Of a DNA stretch of 64,000 nucleotides, positions 54,150 to 64,000 are shown one piece after another (position 1 is the first letter of the stretch; each line of letters starts with the position of its first letter). The stretch lies in assembly GCF_023898315.1 (NCBI RefSeq), contig NC_064622.1:178456178-178520177 (forward strand). Reading direction: 5' to 3'. Made by a program: the position numbers and the translations under genes. The notes beneath the pieces are model-generated. The model was given only the letters and a program-made list of their open reading frames with translations. It did not search any database and was not told where the DNA came from. The DNA is from Schistocerca nitens (taxonomy: Eukaryota; Arthropoda; Insecta; Orthoptera; Acrididae).

Positions 54150-55830
54150 TCTACATGCATTCTCATAAGAGTGGATACCTAGCTGAAAATCCTGCATGGT
54201 TTGTAATTCTCAAGGAGTTCACCTTTGATCTTGATGGAGTGAACCTTTGTGATCAGTGGCGTGCCATTTTTCATTCAGTGTTCATGCAAGATAATTGTTT
54301 GTTTAGAACATTTCTTGAATGTCAGCAAATGTCCATTTGTGAAGTTTGGTTTAAGGGTTGGGATGATGACAGTATCTCTCTACTGCAAAGGGAAAATGTC
54401 TTCTAGCCAAATATGAGTTGAGATCTTGAGTATGTTGGCCCACTGACTATGAATCCAATCAAGGCAAGGGTCTGCATAATGAGGCACGTCTAAAGTCTGA
54501 AGCAGTTACCAATCAGAAAAACTCAGGGTTACAGGAAGGGGGAAGCTATCCCGTCTTTTGTATGTCTGAAAGGTAGCCAATCAAGATAAGGGCAATGACA
54601 CTGTGACACAGTGAGTAATCACGTGTTTAGCCAGAATCAATGCATGGAGAGAAGTATCACCATGAAACAGAATAGTTTTTGAACTCTGGTGGCCAAGTAG
54701 ACTATGGAGCTTAGCCCACACCTAGAATGAAGACGCATGCACCACCTACGATGAGATGTTGTGTCCCCAGCATTCTTTCTTCCTGCATTTAATTACGTAG
54801 TGAGCCATTGTACAGAGCCGCCTAAAAGTAATGCAGAAGGTCTATGAATGATATCACTTGAGACATTTCTGGGCTTTTTGATGGTCCTGAATAGGTAAAC
54901 AGCTGTCACAATGCATTTGGTCAACAATGCTACCACCAGTGGACAGGGTCCGCAAAAAGGGGAATAACAGTTCCAGCAGCATGGGTTATTTCATCATAGA
55001 TGTCTCCAACATCTCATTGATACAATACTATGACGTGAAGACACAGGTGATGGCAAAGACATACAGCTGACAGTTGGCCTTTCAGAGAGCCCAATGAGGC
55101 AATGGACCTATTGAGCAGTGACAAAGAGGTGGCAGGATCACTGAAAAATGATCACTGTCACGAAGATGGTCTTATAGTGATGATTGTAGTGAAGCCACAA
55201 GACTGGGAGAAGAGGTCCTACGGTCAAATGCTGAAAAGATGCCATTGGCAGCACTTAAATGGGTAGGATATCATTACTGAGAAGAAACAGATTAAAATCA
55301 GAAAGAAATTGGCCAATCAGGAAGCTCCTACCAGATGACACAGTACTCCCCCACAAGGAATGGTGTGCACTGAAATCTCCAAGGAGCAGAAAGGGGGGAG
55401 GGGGTTGTTGGAGTAAGGTGGCAATCTTATCAAGCAGGCAACCCTAGGACACACTCTCTGAATCACCATTACCCATTGTCTGTTTTTGGGTCTATAGATT
55501 CCCAAGGAGAGGTTTCCCTAAAGGGAGCCCTGTTACTGGTAGATGCCTGATGTGAATGTTACTTCTCCAGCCACGTGCAGGGATCCTACATCCCTGAAAA
55601 TGGTGCTGTAGAAAACTCAAGGGGGGTGGGAATATCTCTCTTATGGGATAATTTTCTTTTGCATCTACCAGTAGGCAGCTTTGTGGGGATGGAGGTATGC
55701 ATGATTTCCTGGCCACAGTATTGGCAAAATTCAATACCAGTAATAAGGGATATAAGCTTTTCTGGGCTTCAAGACATGAGAGGTGATCAACGGTCTTGAG
55801 TCGCTACAATTAATACTCCTCAATTAAGGT
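54150..55830 (-). pseudogene. LINE relic: AP endonuclease and start of RT
   Basis: Minus strand. Near 55384-55345 is an endonuclease motif (LLGDFSAHHSLWGS; GDFNAHH is the usual form), followed by FLIGQFLSDFNLFLLSND. The linker is heavily decayed, and near 54375-54340 lies RDTVIIPTLKPN, the usual entry into RT. Upstream, near 55730, FCQYCGQEIMHTS may be the end of an ORF1-type protein. Its 3' part is missing at the junction with the PLE fragment. The subfamily is different from the hexamer-tail LINEs. Confidence 0.6.
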
Positions 55831-56562
55831 AGCATACTTAGAAGATGGAGAGGATGACCATAAAAACAGAAAAAATATGGTGGTTACTTACATGAGTTTT
55901 CATGAAGTGGCTCATCAGTTGCCACAAATTTGGTTGTTGTGTAACAGGAAGACATATACCCGAAATATTGGAAATATGGTATATATATGTTAACACCTGA
56001 GGTTGAATACTAATGATGAATGGAGAAAAAGCCACATGATGCGAACATCTACAAGTGTTTACTTATGTATGCTCCTTCTTTATTAATTAATATCAAATTT
56101 TGACATGTAATTAGTTCCTAGATTGGAATGCGGAGGATGAATAGAGTTGGTAACAAATCCAAATAGTCATGACAAATGATTCAGTGGGATAGTGCAGTTA
56201 TTTTGTCTCTGGTCTAGTCCCAATGAGCTGGCTAAAACAAACTACAAGAAACATGGTACATCCATTATCATGCTCTTATTCCCATGGACTAAACAGTATA
56301 ATCAATTTCACCCCAAAACAAATGTAACATTGATATTTTATTTTTCTCTTGTGCTCAATTAATATAAGTTATTTCATGGATTTTCCATAGTGCCAGTAAG
56401 CACTGCATTCCACATGCAAATTTTATACTAGCAATAAACACAGTGTCTTGAAAACTTATCTAAAGAGCCATTAAAAGCTTACAGTGAATTACAGAAATAA
56501 TTTATGGAAAAACATCTGAAACTGTTTCTTCCAGTTCATAAATGAGACGCTTTACCTTTGTG
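55831..56562. other. no gene recognised
   Basis: AT-rich intergenic sequence without motif or repeat. Confidence 0.4.
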
Positions 56563-56626
56563 CAGGGTGATTCAAAAAGAATACCACAACTTTGAAAATC
56601 TGTATTTAATCAAAGAAAGATGAGTG

Positions 56627-57442
56627 TGTGGTGTCACCGCCAGACACCACAATTGCTAGGTGGTAGCCTTTAAATCGGCAGCGGCCCGTTAGTATACGTT
56701 GGACCCGCGTGTCGCCACCATCAGTGATTGCAGACAGAGCGCCGCCACCCGGCAGGTCTAGTCTAGAGAGACTCACTAGCACTCGCCCCAGTTGTACAGC
56801 CGACTTTGCTAGCGATGGTTCACTAACTACATATGCTCTCATTTGCAGAGATGACAGTTTAGCGTAGCCTTCAGCTACAGCATTTGCTACGACCTAGCAA
56901 GGCGCCATATTAATGTTGTAGTTGGCAGAAGAGCCAACACCATGTTAGGAATGGAGGCCGAAATGCACGCGTTCTAGCTCACGCAGGCTGGCATGAGGAG
57001 GGAAGAACTATACTGACGTGAGGTCTGGAACATGCAAAGGAATTAGAATTCAGAAATCGGACGTAATTAGTTTCATACTTAACTTTAATCCATTAATGAT
57101 GAATGTCGCTTTCGACAGTACATGATTCACAATATTATCTGTTCAGAATAGTAACTGAATATGGTGCCTTGCTAGGTCGTAGCAAATGCCATAGCTGAAG
57201 GCTACGCTAAACTGTCGTCTCTGCAAATGAGAGCGTATGTAGTCAGTGAACCATCACTGGCAAAGTCAGCTGTACAACTGGGGCGAGTGCTAGTGAGTCT
57301 CTCTAGACTAGACCTGCCGTGTGGCGGCGCTCGGTCTGCAATCACTGATAGTGGCGACACGCGGGTACGACGTAGACTACCGGACTGCGACCGATTTAAA
57401 GGCTACCACCTAGCAAGTGTGGTGTCTGGCGGTGACACCACA
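56627..57442. mobile_element. foldback (long inverted repeat) element, 816 bp
   Basis: The termini TGTGGTGTCACCGCCAGACA and their exact complement lie at the two ends. The arms are about 285 bp each (56627-56911, 57158-57442) and highly similar, around a 246-bp unique middle. The flanking pentamers GAGTG (56622-56626) and GAGGG (57443-57447) suggest a 5-bp target duplication. No coding capacity; paired short frames in the arms mirror each other because the arms are inverted copies. Confidence 0.92.
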
Positions 57443-57586
57443 GAGGGAATCTTGGATAATTAACCAGTGGTGAGAGTATTTACTAAAGATCTTTTTCAGT
57501 AGAAAATGAGTTCGTAAATGTTCACTATGACCTCCTGCAGACACTTGAGCGACTTCAACCCGATACTTGAACTTGTTCCACACTCT

Positions 57587-58377
57587 CTATAGCATCTCCA
57601 GGATAACAGTCCAGATAGCTCCAGTTATTCCTTCTTTTAGTTCCACAGTGTTAGCTGGCAGAGGTGGTCGAAACATCATATCTTTAACATAACCCACAGA
57701 AAAATAATTCACAGCGGCTGAAATCAGAGGTTTTTGGAGGCCAGTTATGAAGTGCTCTGTCACAAGCTGCCTGGTGGATGATCTATTGCTGTGGGTACCT
57801 TTCATTCAAATAGGCATATACAGGTAAGTGCCAATGGGGTGGTGCACCATCTTTCTGGAATATGAATTTATCTGCTTGTTCTTCGAGTTGAGAGAACAGC
57901 CAATTCTGCAACATTTCCAGATAGGTTTGCCCGGTTACAATTGTACCTTCAAAGATAAAAGGACAAAAAATTTCACTGGCTGAAATGGCACAGAAAATAG
58001 ACGATAAGGTTTCAATACTAACCTTTTCCTTAGGAGTCTCAAAATGGTCGACTTTGAGCAAATGCTTCCTGAATGCAGCCAACATTTTCTTCATTCGTGC
58101 ATGACCGTCCGGAACTTTTCCCGTTGCACAAACACCATTTCTTTGTGAACTGTTTATACCAATGTACAATACAGCACCTATCCAGGAGGCTGAACATTAT
58201 ATTTGATTTGAAATGCACACTGAACAACTGCCGTCGCTTCCCTTCTGCCATACTCAATAACACAAAAAGGTTCTTGTTGAGCCATCTTTGTACTGACAAA
58301 AGAAATAAGGTTATGTGACCAACAGCACTCCTAGTGACCAAATGAGCACCCAAATGAAACTTCAGAGCTTCCTTCAA
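57587..58377 (-). pseudogene. mariner-like transposase remnant (family C)
   Basis: Minus-strand pieces are an N-terminal helix-turn-helix-like part (VHWYKQFTKKWCLCNGKSSG, about 58190-58130), ISASEIFCPFIFEGTIVTGQTYLEMLQNW, FIFQKDGAPPHWHLPVYAYLNERYP (second Asp, about 57868-57795) and, after a frameshift, a C-terminal part with RPPLPANTVELKEGI (about 57675-57630). The third Asp region is degraded and the first catalytic region is missing or mutated. It is dead. Confidence 0.78.
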
Positions 58378-58640
58378 TCAATGACAGAAAGAGAGTAGCT
58401 CTCCTTTTCTTCTTTGTAGAGTTCTCGATTTTAAAAGTTGTGGTGTTCTTTTTGAATCACACTGTACAACAAAGTATTTAATAATTTAAAGAAGATATAA
58501 ATTGATGCCACCAGAAGATAAGGGTGTAATCTTTAACTGTGATGTACAGTTGTGGTGGAATACATTACTCATCTAGAAATACACGTTTCACATCTTCTTC
58601 ACAATCAGATAAAATATGATCATGCATACAATGTTATATA

Positions 58641-59968
58641 CAGGGTGTACATAAAGTCTGGGAACACTTTCAATTATTTATGGCACAAGAACTAAACCGT
58701 GTACAGATGTCATACATATTGCATTTTGAAGAGAAACTCTGAAAGTTTTTTTCCAAACATTCAATATGCGAACCATGAGTGACGTCAATACAATAATCGA
58801 ATTTTTGCCATACCCATCCCAGCATGGCATCATCAACTGTGGCAGTCACTTTCCATATTCTCTCCCGGAGCTCTGCTACATCACGTGGTACAGGCGGTAC
58901 ATACACCAGATTTTTATGTGTCCCCACAAAAAAAAAGTCATACGGAATGAGATCTGGTGATCGGGGAGGCCATTTCACGAAACAGCTGTCCCCTTCTGTA
59001 GCACAGCCGATCCATCGATGCAGCAGATACCTCTTCAGGTACCCATGAACTTCACAATGAAAAGGGGGTGGAGCCTCATCCTGCTGAAAGATGAACAGAG
59101 AGTCTGACTGCATTTGAGGCATCAACCATTGCTGCAATATGTCCAAGTGGGAATATCCAGTGACAGCGCTCTTGGCGAAGAAGAATGGCCTCTACAGTTT
59201 TTGATGTGATAAGGCACAATAAACGTTATTGTTAGGGAATCACGCTCAAATTCAATGCATTCATGTGGATGCTTTGTACCTCAGATTCGACAATTATGCC
59301 TGTTCACTTTCCCATTAGTGTGAAAAGTGGCTTCATCACTAAAAATTAAGCAATCCACAATGCCATCCTCATCCTCATTCAATTGTTGCAACTGTGAACA
59401 AAACTCAAAACGCTTGTCTTTGTCGTTGTCATTGAGCTTCTGCACTAGCTCCAATTTGAATGGTTTCATAGACAGCTTCTGTCTCAGGCCTTTCCACACA
59501 GTCATTGGAGCCATTTTGAGTTCACAGGATGCACGACACACCAATTTCTTTGGACTCCTTATGGATGTCACTCGTACACACTCCACATTCACTCCACTCA
59601 CACTGGGATGTCCACTTCTGTTTGCCGGGCACAATGCAACCCGTCATAACGAGTTTGTTGTGCCCGTGGTAAATGGCCTTCCTTGTTGGTGGTTTCTCAC
59701 TGTACTTTGTTCAAAACATCTGTTCAACAGCTGTAGCACACTTGTTTTTGTCGAACTCGAACACACAGAAAGCTTGCTCCACACCTGAACTTGCTTTGTT
59801 TGTGACTAGCGCTGACTATCGGCAAATTACCAATCTGCTCTGTGGCTGTATACATAAAAAAAACTTTCAGGGTTTCTCTTCAAAATGACATATGTATGAT
59901 ATCTGTACGATGTTTGGTACTTGAGCAATAAATATTTGAAAGTGTTCCCAGGCTTTATGTACATCCTG
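58641..59968 (-). mobile_element. Tc1/mariner-superfamily transposon, family A copy 2
   Basis: It has the same terminal repeats as 8161-9522 (CAGGGTGTACATAAAGTCTG and complement GTACATCCTG) and TA on both sides (58639-58640, 59969-59970). The length is 1328 bp. Confidence 0.92.
58670..59800 (-). pseudogene. mariner-like transposase remnant (family A copy 2)
   Basis: From the minus strand: an N-terminal region near 59800-59680 in one frame, RASCELKMAPMTVWKGLRQKL (about 59530), LIFSDEATFHTNGKVNRHN (first Asp, about 59340-59290), then FIFQQDEAPPPF (second Asp) and SPDLIPYDFFFVG (third Asp) in the frame 59146-58670. The second and third Asp are 46 residues apart, as in copy 1. Two frame changes inactivate it, at different places from copy 1. 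Confidence 0.86.
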
Positions 59969-60108
59969 TACTTGGTTCTTCCAACAGTGCATGAGTTGGT
60001 TTGATGATTGTACAGCGTTGAAACAAAACATGTGAACACAGAACATCACCAAGGAGCGACAGCGATTGTGTCCACCTGTTGTGAAGTGGTTGCCTTTGCT
60101 TTGGCATC

Positions 60109-60254
60109 ATGGCTTGGCGGTGTTTTGAAAGGCAGGGAACAAGAGGTGCTGCCTACAATGATAACGCCCAGAAACAGCTGAAAGAAGCTGAAGAGAAATG
60201 TCATTACTTTCTCTTCTGGTCTGTAGTGGGATTCACCTCAGGGATGCTAGCCTG
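60109..60254 (+). CDS. candidate first coding exon of a small membrane protein
   Basis: ATG at 60109, in good context (GCATCATGG), opens a frame beginning MAWRCFERQGTRG and followed by a polar KQLKEAEEK stretch. It ends with a hydrophobic segment YFLFWSVVGFTSGMLAW that looks like a transmembrane helix. The exon would end at 60254 with the strong splice donor CTG|GTAAGA; unspliced, the frame stops at TAA two bases later with 49 residues. Nothing here resembles a TE. I do not recognise the protein family, and no second exon was found before the LINE at 60760. Confidence 0.38.
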
Positions 60255-60727
60255 GTAAGATATCTGTGCACCCAATGTTGTAAGGTTATTCAAAAAGCAT
60301 TTATGTCATTTTGTAGCGAGATGGCATAGATGTGAGCTCTCTTATGGCCCCTGATCCTCTGCAGATGGAAAAGAAGTCACATGGTACAAGGACAGGCATT
60401 GCAGAGTACATCGACAACTTCAAGAAACTATGAGAAGATGACTGTAACGAAAAATGCAGGTAAACATGATCACGAAAAGCATTAGTGCGACATACTGTTA
60501 GTGAAGTTGTTGACACAGTTACAACTCTTAAATGAGCCATAACATTTCACAGCATGATTAAAATCATTTATGTATAGTCCTGGATGTCACTGTTTTCTAA
60601 AATCTGTAATTGAGTGCATAGTGAACTGAATCTTCCTGTCATTTGCAACTCGAACCTGATCAATTCTAGTGTGAAAAAACTGTTCGAGACATTGAAATAC
60701 ATTGATGAGCCAAAATATTATGAGCGT

Positions 60728-60757
60728 ACCTACATTAATACTCTACAAGCCACATGA
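60728..60757 (-). repeat. possible LINE 3'-end remnant
   Basis: CTACATTAATACTCTACAAG followed by CCAC resembles, on the minus strand, the GTGGCTTGCGGAGTATAAAT-type end of the hexamer-tail LINEs. It may be the displaced 3' end of the minus-strand LINE at 63240-63720. Confidence 0.35.
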
Positions 60758-60759
60758 TG

Positions 60760-63237
60760 GCTCCTTTTACTGACCTCCCGACTCAGCAGCATTAGTGGCA
60801 GAACAACTGAGAGAAAATTTGGAATACATTTCACATAAATTTTCTCAGCATGTTATAGTCTTAGGTGGAGATTTCAATTTACCAGATATAGACTGGGACA
60901 CTCAGATGTTTAGGACGGGTGGTAGGGACAGAGCATCGAGTGACATTATACTGAGTGCACTATCCGAAAATTACCTCGAGCAATTAAACAGAGAACCGAC
61001 TCGTGGAGATAACATCTTGGACCTACTGATAATAAACAGACCCGAACTTTTCGAATCTTTAAGTGCAGAACAGGGAATCAGTGATCATAAGGCCGTTGCA
61101 GCATCCCTGAATATGGAAGTTAATAGGAATATAAAAAAAGGGAGGAAGGTTTATCTGTTTAGCAAGAGTAATAGAAGGCAGATTTCAGACTACCTAACAG
61201 ATCAAAACGAAAATTTCTGTTCCGACACTGACAATGTTGAGTGTTTATGGAAAAAGTTCAAGGCAATCGTAAAATGCGTTTTAGACAGGTATGTGCTGAG
61301 TAAAACTGTGAGGGACGGGAAAAACCCACCGTGGTACAACAACAAAGTTAGGAAGCTACTGCGAAAGCAAAGAGAGCTTCACTCCAAGTTTAAACGCAGC
61401 CAAAACCTCTCAGACAAACAGAAGCTAAACGATGTCAAAGTTAGTGTAAGGAGGGCTATGCGTGAAGCGTTCAGTGAATTCGAAAGTAAAATTCTATGTA
61501 CCGACTTGACAGAAAATCCTAGGAAGTTCTGGTCTTACATTAAATCAGTAAGTGGCTTGAAACAGCATATCCAGACACTCCGGGATGATTATGGCATTGA
61601 AACAGAGGATGACATGCGTAAAGCTGAAATACTAAACACCTTTTTCCAAAGCTGTTTCACAGAGGAAGACCGCACTGCAGTTCCTTCTCTAAATCCTCGC
61701 ACAAACGAAAAAATGGCTGACATCGAAATAAGTGTCCAAGGAATAGAAAAGCAACTGGAATCACTCAACAGAGGAAAGTCCACTGGACCTGACAGGATAC
61801 CAATTCGATTCTACACAGAGTACGCGAAAGAACTTGCCCCCCTTCTAACAGCCGTGTACTGCAAGTCTCTAGAGGAACGGAGGGTTCCAAATGATTGGAA
61901 AAGAGCACAGGTAGTCCCTGTCTTCAAGAAGGGTCGTCGAGCAGATGCGCAAAACTATACACCTATATCTCTGACGTCGATCTGTTGTAGAATTTTAGGA
62001 CATGCTTTTTGCAAACCCAGAATCTACTCTGTAGGAATCAACATGGTTTCCGGAAACAGCGATCGTGTGAGACCCAACTCGCTTTATTTGTTCATGAGAC
62101 CCAGAAAATATTAGATACAGGCTCCCAGGTAGATGCTATTTTTCTTGACTTCCGGAAGGCGTTCGATACAGTTCCGCACTGTCGCCTGATAAACAAAGTA
62201 AGAGCCTATGGAATATCAGACCAGCTGTGTGGCTGGATTGGAGAGTTTTTAGCAAACAGAACACAGCATGTTGTTATCAATGGAGAGACGTCTACAGACG
62301 TTAAAGTAACCTCTGGCGTGCCACAGGGGAGTGTTATGGGACCATTGCTTTTCACAATATATATAAATGACCTAGTAGATAGTGTCGGAAGTTCCATGCG
62401 GCTTTTCGCGGATGCTGCTGTAGTATACAGAGAAGTTGCAGCATTAGAAAATTGTAGCGAAATGCAGGAAGATCTGCAGTGGATAGGCACTTGGTGCAGG
62501 GAGTGGCAACTGTCCCTTAACATAGACAAATGTAATGTATTGCGAATACATAGAAAGAAGGATCCTTTATTGTATGATTATATGATAGCAGAACAAACAC
62601 TGGTAGCAGTTACTTCTGTAAAATATCTGGGAGTACGCGTGTGGAACGATTTGAAGTGGAATGATCATATAAAATTAATTGTTGGTAAGGCGGGTACCAG
62701 GTTGAGATTCATTGGGAGAGTGCTTAGAAAATGTAGTCCATCAACAAAGGAGGTGGCTTACAAAACACTCGTTCGACCTATACTTGAGTATTGCTCATCA
62801 GTGTGGGATCCGTACCAGATCGGGTTGACGGAGGAGATAGAGAAGATCCAAAGAAGAGCGGCGCGTTTCGTCACAGGGTTATTTGGTAACCGTGATAGCG
62901 TTACGGAGATGTTTAATAAACTCAAGTGGCAGACTCTGCAAGAGAGGCGCTCTGCATCGCGGTGTAGCTTGCTCGCCAGGTTTCGAGAGGGTGCGTTTCT
63001 GGATGAGGTATCGAATATATTGCTTCCCCCTACTTATACCTCCCGAGGAGATCACGAATGTAAAATTAGAGAGATTAGAGCGCGCACGGAGGCTTTCAGA
63101 CAGTCGTTCTTCCCGCGAACCATAAGCGACTGGAACAGGAAAGGGAGGCAATGACAGTGGCACGTAAAGTGCCCTCCGCCACACACTGTTGGGTGGCTTG
63201 CGGAGTATAAATGTAGATGTAAATGTAGATGTAGATG
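60760..63237 (+). mobile_element. LINE with hexamer tail (longest copy in window)
   Basis: It begins inside the endonuclease (FY-stop-PPDS at about 60763) and continues through RT to the 3' UTR GTGCCCTCCGCCACACACTG and the tail ATGTAGATGTAAATGTAGATGTAGATG (63211-63237). It is 5'-truncated. Confidence 0.9.
60765..63154 (+). pseudogene. LINE AP endonuclease (C-terminal half) and reverse transcriptase
   Basis: The first frame (to about 62000) has the endonuclease end VLGGDFNLPDIDW and NILDLLIINRP, then QGISDHKAV. It continues into a basic linker and the RT start GKSTGPDRIPIRF and FKKGRRADAQNYTPISL. A deletion near 62000 moves the reading to a second frame (62009-63154) with NQHGFRKQRSCETQLAL, VDAIFLDFRKAFDTVPH, SGVPQGSVMGPLLFTIYINDL and the catalytic site LFADAAVVY. 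There the second Asp is replaced by Ala (GCT at 62414-62416). The C-terminus ends FFPRTISDWNRKGRQ. The enzyme is inactive for three separate reasons: truncation, frameshift and active-site loss. Confidence 0.9.
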
Positions 63238-63239
63238 GC

Positions 63240-63720
63240 ATGTGGCAGCTCTAATTTTCTCATTGTGGCCATTTCGTAAAATATATGTAGTAGGAAGTAA
63301 TATGTTGTCCAACTCTTCTTGGAATGTACTCTCTCAGAATTCAACAGTAAACGACTACACAACGCACAATGCCTCTGTGGTAACCTCTGCTGCTCGAGTT
63401 TGTTGAGCTTCAATGGATCACTCTCGCTCTTTCTACATGCCCCTGTGATGAAACACTTTGCCCTTTGTTGGATCTTCTCTATCTCTTCTATTACTTCTAC
63501 CTGTTCAGGGTCCCAGAGTGATGAGCAATACTCAAGAATCGGTTGAACAAACATTTTGTAAGCCATTTCTTTTGTGGATGAGTTACATTGCCTTGGTATT
63601 CTTTCTATGAATCTCAGTCTAGCATATGCTTTTTCTACTTTTCCTACTACTTTTTTTATTTGGTCATTCCATTTAACATTTCTCTGGATGGTTACTCCTA
63701 GGTTCAATGTTAGGTTCAAA
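63240..63720 (-). pseudogene. LINE reverse transcriptase C-terminal fragment
   Basis: The minus-strand frame contains LGVTIQRNVKWNDQIKKVV, YARLRFIERI, EMAYKMFVQPILEYCSSLWD and EEIEKIQQRAKCFITGA, the same C-terminal block as the 60760 LINE but from a diverged copy. It stops abruptly at the 3' end of the plus-strand LINE at 63237, which suggests that LINE inserted into it. Confidence 0.8.
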
Positions 63721-64000
63721 ACACAAATTCACTGAGATTTTACAAAATTCCTGAAATTCTTTGAGATTTCCCCAATTTTTCCACGTGAAATTTAATTCCC
63801 CAACAATTCCAGAAGAATCGCCACCCCACTATTACATTTTCTTGGGGTACCCCTGAAATTACCTTCACATCTGTCAATTTTGTTCCACCTGCTCAGTAGC
63901 ACGTATTGGGATGCAATACAGCAGCAATTCTGCATGGTATGGATTTGGCAAGATTTCTGAAGGTACAATATTACTTGAGATCTACACACAGGTCACGAAA
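63721..64000. other. no gene recognised
   Basis: The end of the window carries a few short frames on the minus strand with no motif. Confidence 0.4.

Larger units (their letters stand above)
56563..58464 (-). mobile_element. Tc1/mariner-superfamily transposon, family C, with nested foldback insertion
   Basis: Terminal repeats CAGGGTGATTCAAAAAGAAT (left) and the complement of ATTCAAAAAGAACACCACAA (right) bound it; the right flank is TA and the left flank TG. Removing the 816-bp insertion at 56627-57442 leaves about 1.09 kb. Confidence 0.85.
59971..60759. other. spacer with one candidate exon
   Basis: No TE motif was seen apart from a short LINE-3'-end-like stretch at 60728-60757. The candidate exon at 60109-60254 is listed separately. 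Confidence 0.4.

Noticed and set aside
56606-57463. Two nearly identical 78-codon frames on opposite strands
   Set aside because: They mirror each other because they lie in the inverted arms of the foldback element. There is no independent evidence of translation.

Overview
This is eukaryotic, AT-rich, repeat-dominated DNA from a large insect genome. The mix of repeats points to an orthopteran, probably a locust or grasshopper: Penelope-like elements, RTE-type LINEs ending in CAA repeats, LINEs whose 3' ends carry tandem ATGTAG-like hexamers, a tRNA-derived SINE, several mariner families and foldback elements. The organism is my inference from repeat families I recognise; no species marker gene is present. 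There is no operon structure, CRISPR array or rRNA. Almost all recognisable coding sequence belongs to transposable elements (TEs), most of them dead.

Layout. 1-7000: two decayed Penelope-like elements (PLEs), one per strand, with hammerhead-ribozyme-like 3' motifs. 8161-9522: a mariner-like transposon. 10870-13481: a LINE relic split by a minus-strand RTE LINE, with an 8-bp target duplication. 16215-17368: a mariner relic. 17536-21122: an RTE LINE split by a rearranged PLE. 21147-21910: a foldback mariner. 22125-22890: a piggyBac relic. 22985-35560: two head-to-head PLE copies, the right-hand one split by an 8.48-kb LTR retrotransposon (24882-33362). 35585-37260: LINE and RTE relics. 39341-41392: a second mariner-like family. 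42440-42930: a LINE relic. 43108-43544: the best host-gene candidate, a terminal exon on the minus strand. 44477-44995: an inverted composite repeat with a tRNA-like head. 45502-47945: LINE relics. 48785-50760: a hAT relic. 50763-52101: a mariner with an uninterrupted transposase. 53800-55830: PLE and LINE fragments. 56563-58464: a mariner-like element carrying an 816-bp foldback insertion. 58641-59968: a second copy of the 8161 family. 60109-60254: a possible small host exon. 60760-63720: two LINE pieces.

How the parts relate. The window is a stack of nested insertions whose relative ages can be read from target duplications. The most notable resident is the LTR element. Its LTRs are nearly identical, so it moved recently, yet its single pol-like frame joins a retropepsin domain directly to an integrase C-terminal tail. 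Reverse transcriptase, RNase H and the integrase core are absent, so it must have been mobilised in trans. The mariner at 50763-52101 is the only element here that looks able to make its own full-length enzyme.
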